Notes under the pieces: generated by a model | Told to the model about the DNA's origin: nothing | The model's database searches: none | Seen by the model: only the letters and a program-made list of their open reading frames with translations | In this document: in pieces, positions 42,468 through 52,068 of the stretch | Numbering within the stretch: position 1 is the stretch's first letter | Layout of the letters: every line of letters begins with the position of its first letter | Assembly: GCA_019448385.1 (NCBI GenBank) | Contig: JAGTXO010000047.1 | Span: 1-64,000, forward strand | Length of the DNA stretch: 64,000 nucleotides | Origin: Diacronema lutheri | Taxonomy: Eukaryota > Haptophyta > Pavlovophyceae > Pavlovales > Pavlovaceae | Direction: 5' to 3' | Program-made: the position numbers and the translations under genes

Positions 42468-44622
42468 CAGCCCGACGCGCGGCCGACGCGCAGCGGACGG
42501 TGGACGCGCCTGCGGCGCCAACGCCGCGCTGGCTCCGCCGGCTGGTGCGCGCGCTCGCCTCGCGAACGCGCGGGCTCGCGCGCCGCGTGACGCGCGCCGG
42601 CCGCTCGCCCGCACGGCTCGACGCGGGCGGCAGCGTGCCCGGCGTGGCGGCAATTGCGGTGGCGGTGGCGCTGCCGCCACCGCCATTGCCGCCACCGCCG
42701 CCACCGAGCGCACACGCCGGCGGGACCACGCGGCGGCCGCCGCCGCCGCCGCCACCGCCGCCACCGCCGCCGCCGCCGCCGGTCGCCGCGCGGCTGCGCG
42801 TGCGCGCGCGGCTGCGCGCCGCGTGGACGACCGCGCTCGACGCGGCGGCAGACGCGGCGCGGCACGGCGCGTCGGCCGAGGCGGTGGGCGCGGCGGTGGG
42901 CGCGTACGGCGCGCGCGCCTCCGAGCTCGCCCTTGCGGCGCTCGGCTCGGCGTCGGTTCTGTTTGGCTCCACGCTCTCCGTGACGGTGACGCTTGTCACG
43001 TCCGCGTCCGACGCGATCTTCAAGGCGGCCTTCTTCTGCTCGTTGCTCTTCTACCTGCTCAGGCTCGACGCGTCGTGGCTCGAGATCGCCGTGCGCGCCG
43101 CACCTGCGCCGCCGCCGCCGCGCGCCGCACCTGCGCCGCCGCCGCCGTCGAATTCGCGCGGCGCGCGCTCCCTCCGCGCGCGCGCTCGCGCCGGTGGCGG
43201 CGCAGGTGCGCGCGCTTCCGCTGACGGCGCCCGTGCGCCGCGAGCTGCTGCGCGACCTGCGCGCCGTCGTGCGCGAGGTCGTCGTCGTGCCCGCGTGGTC
43301 CGCGGGCGCGCACGGCGCGCTCGCGCTCGGCCTGGGCGGCGCGTTCGGCCTCCCGCTCAGGCACGCCGCGGCCGCGCTCTCGGCCGTGTGCGCCGTCTTC
43401 CCGCTCGTCTCGCCGCACGCGCTCGCGCTCGGCTGGGCCGCCTTCCTCGCCGCCGTGCGCACCCGGCCGCTCGCCGCGCTTTGCTACTACGCCGCGTGCG
43501 CCGCGCGCGCCGCGCGCGGCGCGCGCGGCGTGTGCGGCGTGCGCGCTGCGCGTGCCGCCGTCGGCACGGCCACCACCGACGGCGCTGCGCGCTACGCTCC
43601 CGCGCGCGCGCGCAGGTACGCGTACGGCGCGTCGGCGCTCGAGGCGCGGCTGCTCGGCGACTCGGCGTCGAGCGTGTCGCTCGTCCACCCCGCCGTCTCG
43701 AGGTGCGCCGCGTGCGCCGTTGCCGCCGGGCGGGGCGCGGTCGGTGGTGGAGGCGGGCGGGGCGCGGTCGATTGTGAAGGCGCGGCCGCGTGGCCAGCGC
43801 GCGCGAGCATGCGGCACACACGCGCTGCGCCTCGCGCCTCCGCCCCGCCCTATGGCCGTCAAGAACTGGCGGGTCATGTTGTCCTCATCGCCCCCCCCCC
43901 CCCCCCCCCCCCCCCACACACACACACCCCTTGCTGCACTCAGCTCGTCCATTTTTCTCGGCCTCATGAGCTTCGGCCCAGCTGGCGTGCTCCTCGGGCC
44001 GTGCCTCGTCGCTTCCGTCGTGATCGGCGTCAAGGCGGCCGCGCGCATCGCGACCGCGCCCGCCGGATCGGAGCACGGCGGCAGCGGCAACGGCCGCGCG
44101 AGCGACGACGTGGCCGCCGCCGCCGGCGGCGTGCGCGCGTGCGCGCACGCGGACGGCGCGAGCCCACCCGCGCGACCGCTCGTGCCGACGCTCACCTCGC
44201 CGCCGACGCCCGCGCCCAACACAATCACGCGGCGGCAGCCCGCATCCGCGCGGGCCGCGTCGGACATTGCCGAGCGGTTGTCGCCGCGACCGGCGTGCGT
44301 GCGTGGGCCGCGCGAGCTCGAGTGGGGCGGCGGAGCGCATGCGCACGGCGCGCCAACCGACGCGCGCGCGTCCGGCAGCCCGGGCGGCGGCTTTCTCCGC
44401 GAGCTCGCCGACGGGTACGCCGGCGTGCGCCGCTCCATCCACGCGACCGGACGGCGGATCTCGCGCGAGATTGACGCGCGGCAGGCGTGGGCGGCGCGCG
44501 CGGACGACGAGCTCGAGCACGCCACCGGCGTGCCGCGCGCTAGCGTGGCGGCGGGCGCGGCCGACACCGACGCGTATGGAAGCGATGCCGAGGCGCGACC
44601 TACGCGTGTGCGTCATTCTTGA
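41477..44622 (+). CDS. TMEM245 / AI-2E transporter family membrane protein
   Basis: Exons 41477-43090, 43206-43495, 43616-43702 and 43944-44622 give about 889 residues. The N-terminal part (SSLEEAALACALGNLIALLACALAY, then YYFKPLVGALFCAEALRDTK) and several hydrophobic helices match the TMEM245 branch of the AI-2E exporter-like superfamily. The later exons give the family's core: REVVVVPAWSAGAHGALALGLGG, FPLVSPHALALGWAAFL and LVHPAVSSSSIFLGLMSFGP ending in the GVLLGP motif. About 350 residues of Gly- and Pro-rich linker are inserted between helices 4 and 5, which is unusual for the family. The C-terminal 200 residues are a charged cytosolic tail. The substrate is unknown. The ATG at 41477 starts just before conserved sequence; the frame is open further upstream without similarity. 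I am sure of the superfamily but less sure of orthology to animal TMEM245. Confidence 0.8.
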
Positions 44623-44653
44623 TGTCAGATTTCACTGTACCGTTGTGCTTACA

Positions 44654-44735
44654 GTGGACGTACCCAAGCGGTTAAGGGGGTTGCCTAGAAAGCAATTAGC
44701 GTACTGCTGCGCGAGTTCGAGTCTCGTCGTCCACG
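44654..44735 (+). tRNA. tRNA-Ser(AGA)
   Basis: An 82-nt gene without an intron. The acceptor stem pairs GTGGACG with CGTCCAC, followed by G as discriminator. The D arm is CCC-AAGCGGTTAA-GGG. The anticodon stem GTTGC/GCAAT encloses the loop CTAGAAA, anticodon AGA, which reads UCU serine codons. A long variable arm, typical of serine tRNA, is followed by the T arm GCGAG-TTCGAGT-CTCGT. A short T run (CTTTTATT) follows within 10 bp and could end transcription by RNA polymerase III. CCA is not encoded. Confidence 0.95.
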
Positions 44736-44887
44736 GCTTTTATTGACGGCTCTTTTTGCCGGCCTCTCTGGCTCTCGTGCCCCGTCGTGCATCCGCACGG
44801 CGTCCTTTGATGGCACCAAGCAGCGCGCGACCCTTACAACAACTCGGGTCGAGCTGGCCGTTGGCGGCGCGACGGGCCAGGTTCCGG

Positions 44888-44957
44888 CGTGACCTCGCGC
44901 AGCGCACGCGCCTCCGTGGGGCTCCGCTAACCAAATTATTTTCACGCGAGGTCACGT
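44888..44957. repeat. 12-bp inverted repeat upstream of a small gene
   Basis: CGTGACCTCGCG near 44888-44899 and its reverse complement CGCGAGGTCACG near 44946-44957 flank about 46 bp that include AACCAAATTATTTTCACG. The right arm lies about 40 bp before the ATG at 44995. It might be a paired binding site; only the sequence symmetry is seen. Confidence 0.6.
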
Positions 44958-44994
44958 CTTTCTACTTTCTAGGGCGCGCGCAGTCGGTCCAGCG

Positions 44995-45405
44995 ATGGCC
45001 GCGTTCGTGCGCGCGCTGTCCACCGCGGCGTCGGGCGCGGGCGACAAGGTGGTGGGCAAGGTGTGCCGCCTCGTGACAGGTGGCGCGCTCGTCCAGCTGC
45101 GCGACGCGCCCGCGACGCGCGTGCAGGTCGCGCACCCGGCCGCACCCGCGCGCCGGCTGATGATCCACGACGACGTCGAGCTCACGCGCGGCGCGGCGGC
45201 GGACGGCGAGTGGAGCGCGGCGGTGCTGGACGAGCCGTCGGCACGCGCTTCCGGCGGACGGGTCAAGACCGGCCTGCCACACCTCGACGAGCGCGGCGGC
45301 GTGGGCACCAAGCCGCAGCTCCTCTCTGACCTCCACCCGTGGCGCAAGAAGTCTAAGGGTAAGGGCGCCGGCTTTTGGGCGCAGCTGCCCGGCGGGCACC
45401 GCTGA
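44995..45405 (+). CDS. Small protein, possibly mitochondrial, function unknown
   Basis: A single exon of 136 residues. The N-terminus (MAAFVRALSTAASGAGDK) has the Arg/Ser/Ala character of a mitochondrial presequence. The body shows alternating strands (VVGKVCRLVTGGALVQLRD, then RRLMIHDDVELTRG), a hydrophilic linker and a basic end (HPWRKKSKGKGAGFW). It could be a small beta-barrel or organelle ribosome-associated protein, but I recognise no family. The ATG at 44995 is the first in frame and follows an A/T-richer promoter-like patch. Confidence 0.7.
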   Translation: MAAFVRALSTAASGAGDKVVGKVCRLVTGGALVQLRDAPATRVQVAHPAAPARRLMIHDDVELTRGAAADGEWSAAVLDEPSARASGGRVKTGLPHLDERGGVGTKPQLLSDLHPWRKKSKGKGAGFWAQLPGGHR

Positions 45406-45844
45406 GCGGGCAGCCCACGCGCCGCTAGCGGCACGGCGGCCGACGCCGCCACCCGTACTGCACGCGAGGCGCGACTGGCGTGACGCGCCGCCGCGCCGCC
45501 GCCGTCCCGCCGCCAGCAGGCGGGCGCTGACCAGCGAGCGCTGGCCGTGCGGCGCGCCGCTGCCGCCGATGGCGCCGCCGCTTCCGCTGCCGAGATCGCC
45601 TTCGCAACTGACGGGCGCGTGGACTGCGTGCAGTTTTGGAAGCTGCGCGCTGACGCGAGTGTGCTAGTGGCCCACTGCCGCTCGAGAGGCGGGTGAACAG
45701 TCGGCTCGTCGATGCAAATTGAAATTCTGTCGCGGTGCAAACCGAAATAGTGCCCGTGCGCGCGTGCGAGCGCATGACTCCTCCGGCCTCCCCCCCCCTC
45801 CCTCCCAACCCCAACCCCCCCGACCCCCCACCGCGCGGCATCAG
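45406..45844. other. Gap between convergent genes
   Basis: These 439 bp lie between the stop of the small gene (+) and that of EVG1 (-). No gene, tRNA or clear repeat was seen; there is one C-rich patch at 45788-45835. Confidence 0.5.
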
Positions 45845-46531
45845 CTACTGTGTCGGCGGCGGCGGCTCGTCCATCAGCACTTCGAGCCGCCGAAGGTCGG
45901 CCATTCGCTGCGCGACCTCGGCGCGCACTGTTGCCTCGTGCTCGCGCCGGCCGAGCGCGCGCATGTCCGCGACGAACGCATTCCGCTCATCAATCTCGGC
46001 GCTGATCGCCTCGTGAAGCGCGTGCGCCTCGGTGCGCGCGGGCGCGCGCGCTGGCGGCGGCGCCGCAAAAGCCTTTGCTGCGCAAGAGCTGCTGCCGCGC
46101 CGCGCCGCGACAGCGCCGCCCGCGTGGTCGGGCGCGCGCGCGCCGAACGCAAAGAGGTCGGCGAGCTCGTCCTTCTGACGCTCGCGGTCGACGACGCGGT
46201 CGCCACCGCCGCTGAAGGCGTCGCGCGCGTAGCCACGCGCGTCACTGACGATCGCCGCCTGCGGCTTGCGCCCCATCCCGTGCGTCGTCGTCGGGTTGAG
46301 CGCCACGCCGCGGTACCGGTCCTCCCACGGGCCGGTCGGCGCAGGCGCGCGCGGCGCGCGCTCGCGCCGGTACGCGCTCGGCGGCGGGCCGGCGGCGGGG
46401 AGCGCGCGGCCGGCGCGTAAGCTGTCGTGCAGCACCTTCTGCTGCTGCGCCGTCAACTTCGACTCGGCCATCATCTTGGAGAGAAGCTCCGTCGTCTCCC
46501 GCGAGTAGCCGCGCCGGCTCGGAGCCGCCAT
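45845..46531 (-). CDS. EVG1: EVG1 / UPF0193 family protein, probably ciliary
   Basis: A single exon of 228 residues. The N-terminal signature SRETTELLSKMMAESKLTAQQQ, followed by a helix and GRALP, matches the UPF0193 (EVG1, human C22orf23) family. The rest is hydrophilic and partly helical. The C-terminal 60 residues (HALHEAISAEIDERNAFVAD, then MADLRRLEVLMDEPPPP) look like coiled coil. Family members are restricted to ciliated eukaryotes, as far as I recall, and are poorly characterised. The neighbour in head-to-head orientation, 88 bp away, is the axonemal gene SPAG6, which supports a flagellar role by shared regulation. Confidence 0.82.
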   Translation of the reverse strand: MAAPSRRGYSRETTELLSKMMAESKLTAQQQKVLHDSLRAGRALPAAGPPPSAYRRERAPRAPAPTGPWEDRYRGVALNPTTTHGMGRKPQAAIVSDARGYARDAFSGGGDRVVDRERQKDELADLFAFGARAPDHAGGAVAARRGSSSCAAKAFAAPPPARAPARTEAHALHEAISAEIDERNAFVADMRALGRREHEATVRAEVAQRMADLRRLEVLMDEPPPPTQ

Positions 46532-46619
46532 ACGGACCGCTCAAAAACCGTTGGAGGTCACAGTCGTCGTTTCGCGGCAGCCATCGGATCGCACTTGGGG
46601 AGCACCCCGCGCGCGACTC
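46532..46619. promoter_or_regulatory. Probable bidirectional promoter of two ciliary genes
   Basis: Only 88 bp separate the starts of EVG1 (-) and SPAG6 (+). The stretch includes TCAAAAACCGTTGG, the least GC-rich part of the area. Confidence 0.55.
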
Positions 46620-48447
46620 ATGCCGACGGACGGGCCGAGCGCGGTGCTGCCCGTGTTCGAGGCGTACCAGGCGGCACGCGTGCAGATTGCGCAGGCGCTC
46701 GCCGAGCTCGCCGTACCGCCCGCCCAACGGCCCGGCGCCGACGCCAAGCTGCCGTCCGCGGTCGAGGAGGCGGAGTACCGCGAGGTTGTCGCCGCGCTCG
46801 AGAACTACGCGCCGACGCTCGTGCGGATCGTCGGCCCGCTGTGCTACGACGTCGCGCCGAGCGTGCAGCTGTCGTCGATTGCCGCGCTCTCCCGCCTCGC
46901 GCGCGCTTCCGACCGCCTCGCCGGCTCCGTGGCGCGCGCGTCGCTGCTGCCGCACGCGCTGCAGCTCCTGGCAAACCCGGCGACGGGTAAGGACGTGCGC
47001 GTGGGCGCGGCGGGGCTACTGCTGCAGATGCTGCGCGAACCGGAGGCGCGATCGCAGGCGATTGAGGCCGGCGCGCTCACGCAGCTCGTGGAGGGCTTCG
47101 AGGTGCGCGCGCGGCCGCGCCGCGCGGGCGCGCGCGCCGCCCGACGTGCGATCGACGTGTGCGCGCTGCGATCGATTCGTGCGCGCTGCGGCGCCGCGCG
47201 CGCGCGCAGGAGGCGGAGGCGGAAATGAAGGCCATGTGCCTCTGGTGCTTTGGCGTCGTCGCCGACGCAAGCGCCGCGGGCGCCGCCGCCGTCGTCGACG
47301 CGGGCGCGCTGCGCGTGGCGACGCTCAGCCTTGGCGAAGTGCAGCTGCCTGTGCTGCGGATTGGCGCGTCGGTCCTCGCCGACGTGGCCAAGCACGACGC
47401 GGAACTCGCCGCCGCCGTTGTCGGCGCGGGTGCGCTCGCCGCCCTCGGCCGCCTTCTCTCGAGCCGCGACGCGTCCGTGCGTGCGCACGCGCTCCGCGCG
47501 CTCGCGCAGGTGGGCAAGTGGGGCCGCGAGTCGGGTGAGCGGCTCCGTGCGGAGATGCACCCGACGCTCGTCTCGCTCGTCGGCGACCGGGATGAGGCCG
47601 TCTGCCAGAACGCCGCCACCTGCGTGCGCGCCCCGCGCCGTGCCGCGCCGCGCCGCGCCTCGCTCGCGCGCCGCGCAGGCAGGCACGCTGACCCAGTGCG
47701 GCGCGCGCGCGCGCGCGGCAGATTCGCGAGATCGCGTCCTACGGCGAGCGCGAGGCCGCGCGGCTGGTGGAGGCCGGTTGCCTGCCCGCGCTGCTCGGCT
47801 GCCTCGTGTCGGGCCGCGGCTCGCCTGTGCCGGCCGCCATGGCGATCGGCCTCATCGGCGGCGCGTCCGAAACGCTCGCCGCGCAGGTCGTCGAGAGCGG
47901 CGCGGTGCCGGTCCTCGTGCAGGGCCTGCGCCTCTCGCAGGCCGCGCACGTGCGCGTCATCGTCGCCGACGCGCTGCGCGCGCTGTGTGCGCGCGCAGTC
48001 GACGCTGCGCTCGCCGTCAGCGAGAACGGTGGCCTGCTCGTGCTCCAAGCCCTCGCCGCGCAGCCGGACGAAAAGCAGCGCGCGGCGGCCGAGCGCGCGC
48101 TCGGCGCCATCGCGCCGCAGCTCGGCGCGGCCGGCGTGTACGAGCCCCTGCGCGAGATGGTCGAGCAGGCGTCCGCCGCGCCGTCGACGCTCGCGCCGGC
48201 GCTGCTCGCGCTCGCGACGCTGTTCGGCGCGGCCGAGGATGCGGGCAGGCACCAGGCACACTTTGTCGCCGCCGGCCACATGCGGCAGCTGCAGGAGATG
48301 CGCGAATCGGCCGACGCTGAGCTGCGCCGCGCGATCGATGCGCTCAACGCCACCTTCCCCGACGGGGTGGTCGCGCAGCTTCAGCCGGGCTACGAGGCCG
48401 CGCTGCTCGCACAGATTGGCAATCATGGCCCGGATGGTAACAGCTGA
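46620..48447 (+). CDS. SPAG6: SPAG6/PF16 armadillo-repeat protein of the axonemal central apparatus
   Basis: Exons 46620-47102, 47210-47623 and about 47722-48447 give about 540 residues, near the family's usual 500-510. The start region (VLPVFEAYQAARVQIAQALAEL) matches the SPAG6 N-terminus. Armadillo repeats follow (VAPSVQLSSIAALSRLA, VLRIGASVLADVAKHDAELA, VCQNAATCIREIASYGE, ALRALCARAV). The C-terminal block MRQLQEMRESADAELRRAID, NATFPDGVVAQLQPGYEAAL, is the diagnostic SPAG6 tail. In Chlamydomonas the PF16 protein stabilises the C1 central microtubule and is needed for motility. So the organism has, or had, motile 9+2 flagella. Sequence divergence is high between the first repeats. Both introns are GT-AG in phase 0. 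Confidence 0.93.
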
Positions 48448-48645
48448 CGCGCGGTTCTGTCGTCGGGCACGTGCTTTCCCGATGGGTAGGTCGCTCGTGC
48501 CGAGAACAATTGCGAAGAGTGCGTTCTGTCGCATTTTCCATGTCACGCGTCATGAATCTCATGATTCATGACTAGCCTCTGTGCGCACTGGGCTCGCCCG
48601 TCACACCGTCGCCTAAGAGACGCGGGGACGGGCGGCGCGACGGTC

Positions 48646-51600
48646 TCACGTGCCGCGCAGCTCGGCGAGCGCCGCCTGCGCCTTGCTATTGAGCACGGGC
48701 GGCGCGAGCGGCAGCGTGAGGCGCTCGGCCGCAAGGTAGCCGAGCCGCGGCATCGCGTCGATCCAGCGCTGCTGCTCTGCGTCCCACGACGAGCCGAGCC
48801 CGAGCGAGGCCAGCGCACCGCTTAGCAGTGCGCTCGACGGCGATGGCGCCGCGCCGCCGGGCGCAGGCACGTCAGGCGGCGGCAGCGCGGGCGGCGTATT
48901 ACTCGCGCCGAGCAGCGCGTCGAGGCCGAAGATGTCGGCGCCGGCGGGCGGCGCGCGCGGGGGTACGGGCGGCGGCCCGCCGCCGAAGAAGTCGTCCATG
49001 CCGCTGAATCCGCCTGATGCGGCGGTGCCGCCGCCGGCTGCGGCTGCACGTTCGTGCGGCTGAGTGGGCTGTGGCTGCGCGAAAAGCCCGAGCGCGTCAG
49101 ACGCCATCCGCGCGAGCGGCACGCTCGCAGGCTGCGGCGCTGTTTGCGCGAGCGGCTCGGACGCGGACTGCGGGGCGGGCGGCGAGACGCGCGGCGAGGG
49201 CAGACGGCGCGCTCGCGAGTGAGCAGCGCGCGTCGCAATTCGCGTAGAGGCGCGCGCCGGGCGGGAACAGGGCCGAAGCCGCTGTGAAGGACGCACCCTC
49301 GTGCTCAGCTGCCCGCCATGGCCCAGGTCGCGCAGGCCGCCGGCGCTTTGCCTCTGCTGCCGCGGCAGCTGCTCCTGCTGCGCCCCCAAGGCTGCGTCAG
49401 CCTCGTCCGCTCCGTCGTCCGCACCGGCATGCGCGCCGCCGTCCCCACTGCCGGCGTCGCCGTCGTCAGCGCCGCCGGCGCTGGCGCCTGCGCGACCAGT
49501 ATTTGGCGGCACGCCGAGGAGTGCGCAGAAACGGCTTTCGAGGGCGGAGCCATGCCACTGCCACGCGTCCGGCTTTGCGGCCGGCGTGCCCACCGATGCG
49601 TGCCGCATGATCAGCTCGGTAAGGAGAGGACCGTCGTCGCCGTCGGGCTGCTCGGCAGCCGGCGAGGCGCCGTCGAGCGCGTTCGCGTCCCCATCCGCCG
49701 ACTCCATTGCAAGCAGCTGCGCCACGGCGCTGCGCAGTGCTGCGCTGCCGTCACCGCCGCCAAACGCGGCCGCGCAGACGAGCGCGCTGTGCGCTCGGAT
49801 CTGTGCGCACGTCCGCAGCGCACCCGCGTCAATCGCAGGCGCATGCGCCGTTGGCATCGCCACATGTGAAGGCGCGGGCGGAGCCGTCGGAGGCACGGCT
49901 ACCGGTGCGTTGGGCGGGTCGACCGCAGCACCAAAGTCGCCAAACCCGTCGTCATCGCCCTCACCGTCCGCGCCGGTGCCAAAGTCGCCAAAGCCGTCGT
50001 CGCCAGCCGCATCGCCCTGGTCAGTGCTGCCCGCTTGTGCGCTGCCTTCACCGGCCGCATCGCCACCTCCAGTGCCAAAGTCGCCAAAGCCGTCGTCGCC
50101 AGCCGCATCGCCCTGGTCAGTGCTGCCCCCTTGCGCGGTGCCTTCACCGGCCGCATCGCCACCTCCAGTGCCAAAGTCGCCAAAGCCGTCGTCGCCAGCC
50201 GCATCGCCCTGGTCAGTGCTGCCCGCTTGCGCGTTGCCTTCACCGGCCGCATCGCCACCTCCAGTGCCAAAGTCGCCAAAGCCGTCGCCGCCAGCCGCAT
50301 CGCCCTGGTCAGTGCTGCCCCCTTGTGCGCTGCCTTCACCGGCCGCATCGCCACCTCCAGTGCCAAAGTCGCCAAAGCCGTCGTCGCCAGCCGCATCGCC
50401 CTGGTCAGTGCTGCCCGCTTGTGCGCTGCCTTCACCGGCCGCATCGCCACCTCCAGTGCCAAAGTCGCCAAAGCCGTCGTCGCCAGCCGCATCGCCCTGG
50501 TCAGTGCTGCCCGCTTGTGCGCTGCCTTCACCGGCCGCATCGCCACCGCTCGTGCCAAAGTCGCCAAAGCCGTCGTCGCCAGCCGCATCGCCCTGGTCAG
50601 TGCTGCCCGCTTGTGCGCTGCCTTCACCGGCCGCATCGCCACCGCTCGTGCCAAAGTCGCCAAAGCCGTCGTCGCCAGCCGCATCGCCCTGGTCAGTGCT
50701 GCCCCCTTGCGCGGTGCCTTCACCGGCCGCATCGCCACCTCCAGTGCCAAAGTCGCCAAAGCCGTCGTCGCCAGCCGCATCGCCCTGGTCAGCGCTGCCC
50801 GCTTGTGCGCTGCCTTTACCGGCCGCATCGCCACCTCCAGTGCCAAAGTCGCCAAAGCCGTCGTCGCAACTGCCATCACCGCCCGTTGCGCCATGCGGAC
50901 TTTTGGCCGGTTCGACGAGCGCGCCGCGCGCAGCGGCTTGGCCACCGCCAACACACGCCGCGCCAGCATCTGCAGCGGCACCTCCCAGACCGCCGGTCGC
51001 ATCAGTTTGGCCCCATCTGCCGTAGCCGCCGTCGGCCGCATCATGTGCGCCTGGCAGCGCTGCCATACCCTCCATCTCCTCGGGTACCGCGCCGCCACCA
51101 AACGATTCGAGCACGCCCGACACTGCCTCGTATGCCATGGGCGAGCCGCGATCACCCCTTCCCGCAAAGTCAGGTGCCGAGCCACGCTCATCTTCGGCAG
51201 AGGCCGCGCTCGGCTCGATTGCCGACACGTACGACGCGTCGCTCAGCGCCTCGCTGGCAACGTGCAGCACGCGCGGCGGCTGGAGGCCGGCCGAGAGGCG
51301 CGCAGCGCGCACACCGCCCTCGCGCACGTCCGATGGCTGGTGGCCGGCAGCATCGGTCGCTTCTGCGCTCCCGCCCGTGCCGAAAGCGCTCTCGGCCGTG
51401 CCGAACGCGCCAAAGTCGTCGTCATCCTCGGCACCGGCCGCCTTGTCTGCGCCCGGTCCCAGCAGCTTTTGCGCAGTGGCATCGCCTCCGTCGGCGCCGT
51501 TGGCGGCGTACGGATCGGCGCCGGCCGTGTCGCCGGGCTGTGGCGCGGACGTCGGCTCGCCAACTGAGTCAACCGTCGCCAACACGTCGAGCACGGCGAT

Positions 51601-52068
51601 GCCTTGCTCGCCCGAGGGCGCGGTCGCTGCTCCCGGTACGCCAAACTCGAAATCGTCGTTGCCGAGCGCGCCGCACGCAGGCGCGGCGAATGGCCCAGCG
51701 GCCGCAGCCGGCGGCGCAAAGAATGCCGGCAGCGGCGCCGCGAGAGCGCCGCCGTTGATCGCAACGCGTTGGCTCGGTGCAAGCTCGGCGGGCCCGCTCG
51801 ACGGCACGGGCGGGCGGCCAAAGTCGTCAAAATCGTCGTCGTCAAGGCCAGGCGGCGTAGGCGCGCTCGCAACGCTCGCGGCAACGAGCACCGTCGGCGG
51901 CGGAGTGAGAGGCGCGGAGGGCCGCGGCTGGCTGCCGATGGCGCTCACATCAAACTCGCTGAATGGGTCGTCGTCGTCGTCCTCGTCGTACGCGCCGAGC
52001 GGCGGCGCCGGCGGCGCCGCGCCGGTCATCGGCGAGCCGAAGTCACCAAAGTCGTCATCGTCGTCCAT
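48646..52068 (-). CDS. Aftiphilin-like clathrin/AP-1 accessory protein with FGDFG repeats
   Basis: I predict two exons, 52068-49297 and 49167-48646, giving about 1,097 residues. The 129-bp intron (GTGCGT donor, CCGCAG acceptor, phase 0) is inferred because its translation is Arg-rich and unlike the flanks; it is a multiple of 3, so read-through also stays open. The start MDDDDDFGDFGSP begins with a gamma-ear-type acidic-Phe motif, and related DDFDDFG and DDDDFGAFG motifs follow. Residues about 400-700 are nine full and one partial copy of a 32-residue unit (DDGFGDFGTGGGDAAGEGSA and so on). Near residue 838, AWQWHGSALESRFCALLG resembles the aftiphilin clathrin-binding box. The C-terminus has FSGMDDFFGG and DIFGLDALLG, which look like adaptor-binding motifs. 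The inferred role is cargo sorting at clathrin-coated trans-Golgi or endosomal membranes. Confidence 0.8.
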   Translation of the reverse strand: MDDDDDFGDFGSPMTGAAPPAPPLGAYDEDDDDDPFSEFDVSAIGSQPRPSAPLTPPPTVLVAASVASAPTPPGLDDDDFDDFGRPPVPSSGPAELAPSQRVAINGGALAAPLPAFFAPPAAAAGPFAAPACGALGNDDFEFGVPGAATAPSGEQGIAVLDVLATVDSVGEPTSAPQPGDTAGADPYAANGADGGDATAQKLLGPGADKAAGAEDDDDFGAFGTAESAFGTGGSAEATDAAGHQPSDVREGGVRAARLSAGLQPPRVLHVASEALSDASYVSAIEPSAASAEDERGSAPDFAGRGDRGSPMAYEAVSGVLESFGGGAVPEEMEGMAALPGAHDAADGGYGRWGQTDATGGLGGAAADAGAACVGGGQAAARGALVEPAKSPHGATGGDGSCDDGFGDFGTGGGDAAGKGSAQAGSADQGDAAGDDGFGDFGTGGGDAAGEGTAQGGSTDQGDAAGDDGFGDFGTSGGDAAGEGSAQAGSTDQGDAAGDDGFGDFGTSGGDAAGEGSAQAGSTDQGDAAGDDGFGDFGTGGGDAAGEGSAQAGSTDQGDAAGDDGFGDFGTGGGDAAGEGSAQGGSTDQGDAAGGDGFGDFGTGGGDAAGEGNAQAGSTDQGDAAGDDGFGDFGTGGGDAAGEGTAQGGSTDQGDAAGDDGFGDFGTGGGDAAGEGSAQAGSTDQGDAAGDDGFGDFGTGADGEGDDDGFGDFGAAVDPPNAPVAVPPTAPPAPSHVAMPTAHAPAIDAGALRTCAQIRAHSALVCAAAFGGGDGSAALRSAVAQLLAMESADGDANALDGASPAAEQPDGDDGPLLTELIMRHASVGTPAAKPDAWQWHGSALESRFCALLGVPPNTGRAGASAGGADDGDAGSGDGGAHAGADDGADEADAALGAQQEQLPRQQRQSAGGLRDLGHGGQLSTRVRPSQRLRPCSRPARASTRIATRAAHSRARRLPSPRVSPPAPQSASEPLAQTAPQPASVPLARMASDALGLFAQPQPTQPHERAAAAGGGTAASGGFSGMDDFFGGGPPPVPPRAPPAGADIFGLDALLGASNTPPALPPPDVPAPGGAAPSPSSALLSGALASLGLGSSWDAEQQRWIDAMPRLGYLAAERLTLPLAPPVLNSKAQAALAELRGT
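49970..50870 (-). repeat. 96-bp coding tandem repeat, nine full copies plus a partial
   Basis: On the - strand each copy encodes a 32-residue unit opening (D/G)DGFGDFGT(G/S)GG and closing STDQGDAAG. Copies differ at few positions: Ala/Gly after AQ, Gly/Ser after FGT, Ser/Thr/Asn before AQ. No frame break is seen. Confidence 0.95.

Noticed and set aside
49970-50870. CRISPR-like or non-coding satellite on the + strand
   Set aside because: The 96-bp period is contiguous, keeps the - strand frame and encodes FGDFG motifs.
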